Below, in pieces: positions 6,314 through 6,365 of a DNA stretch of 6,365 bases. The DNA comes from an uncultured Clostridium sp. Its GTDB lineage: Bacteria > Bacillota > Clostridia > Lachnospirales > Lachnospiraceae. The notes below the pieces were generated by a model, which worked only from the letters and a program-made list of their open reading frames with translations, searched no databases and had not been told where the DNA came from. Every line of letters starts with the position of its first letter. Within the stretch, counting starts at the first letter, position 1. The stretch is from the NCBI GenBank assembly GCA_905192625.1, contig CAJJLI010000133.1:1-6365 (forward strand), read 5' to 3'. The position numbers and the translations under genes are program-made.

Positions 6314-6365
6314 ACCACGCGCGGCACGAGCATGGAGATCGGCTGGCCGAGCATGGCGGCCTCGG
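6313..6365 (-). CDS. acnA: Aconitate hydratase fragment from a high-GC genome, chimeric end
   Basis: In the minus frame 6363-6313 this stretch encodes [17 protein letters not shown], which matches the conserved [21 protein letters not shown] segment of aconitase A. The match is lost at about 6312, exactly where the AT-rich permease frame RALITGK begins. Base composition jumps to well over 65 percent GC, unlike the rest of the window. It is best read as the edge of an unrelated molecule, probably an actinobacterial or proteobacterial DNA, joined during library preparation or assembly. A natural recombination is far less likely. The gene name comes from motif recall only, on 17 residues. Confidence 0.75.

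Noticed and set aside
6305..6365. Horizontal acquisition of a high-GC gene
   Set aside because: Both genes are interrupted mid-domain at a single point with no mobile-element signature, so an artificial join explains it better.

Overview
This is a low-GC, AT-rich window in which every gene lies on the minus strand. Gene content and style suggest an anaerobic member of the Clostridia, most like Lachnospiraceae. That placement is an inference from a class I (anaerobe-type) hybrid cluster protein, AT-rich codon use, Gram-positive ribosome-binding sites and a Gram-positive lipoprotein signal. No single marker gene proves it.

Layout from left to right (transcription runs right to left). At 1-1597 is hcp, a hybrid cluster protein / hydroxylamine reductase cut by the window edge. 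All its metal ligands are present, but its last 18 visible codons do not look like the family. At 1598-1677 is a short leader with an inverted repeat that reaches the hcp ribosome-binding site. At 1678-4230 is a large lipoprotein that joins a PstS-like substrate-binding domain to a long beta-propeller-like repeat domain. At 4231-4289 is a nested stem-loop that contains this gene's ribosome-binding site. At about 4334-4520 is a degenerate 40-bp tandem array whose first unit is the 3' end of the next gene. At 4489-5274 is an AAC(3)-family N-acetyltransferase with a near-consensus promoter at 5336-5364. At 5463-5572 is a second, unrelated 37-bp tandem array. At 5647-5691 is a strong bidirectional terminator. 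At 5705-6313 is the C-terminal part of a NatB-like ABC-2 permease. At about 6313-6365 the DNA turns abruptly GC-rich and encodes a piece of aconitase.

The genes do not form one obvious pathway. Hcp handles nitrosative stress, the PstS-like lipoprotein would sense or bind a ligand outside the membrane, the acetyltransferase modifies an amine-bearing small molecule, and the permease belongs to an export or Na+-efflux-type ABC system. Only the 80-bp gap between the lipoprotein gene and hcp is short enough to allow co-transcription without a visible terminator.

Two points matter most. The right end (and possibly the extreme left end) looks like a chimeric join rather than native DNA, so nothing beyond about position 6310 should be read as context. 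The most biologically unusual items are the PstS/propeller fusion with its structured start site, and the acetyltransferase gene set between two different short tandem-repeat arrays, one of which includes its own stop codon region.
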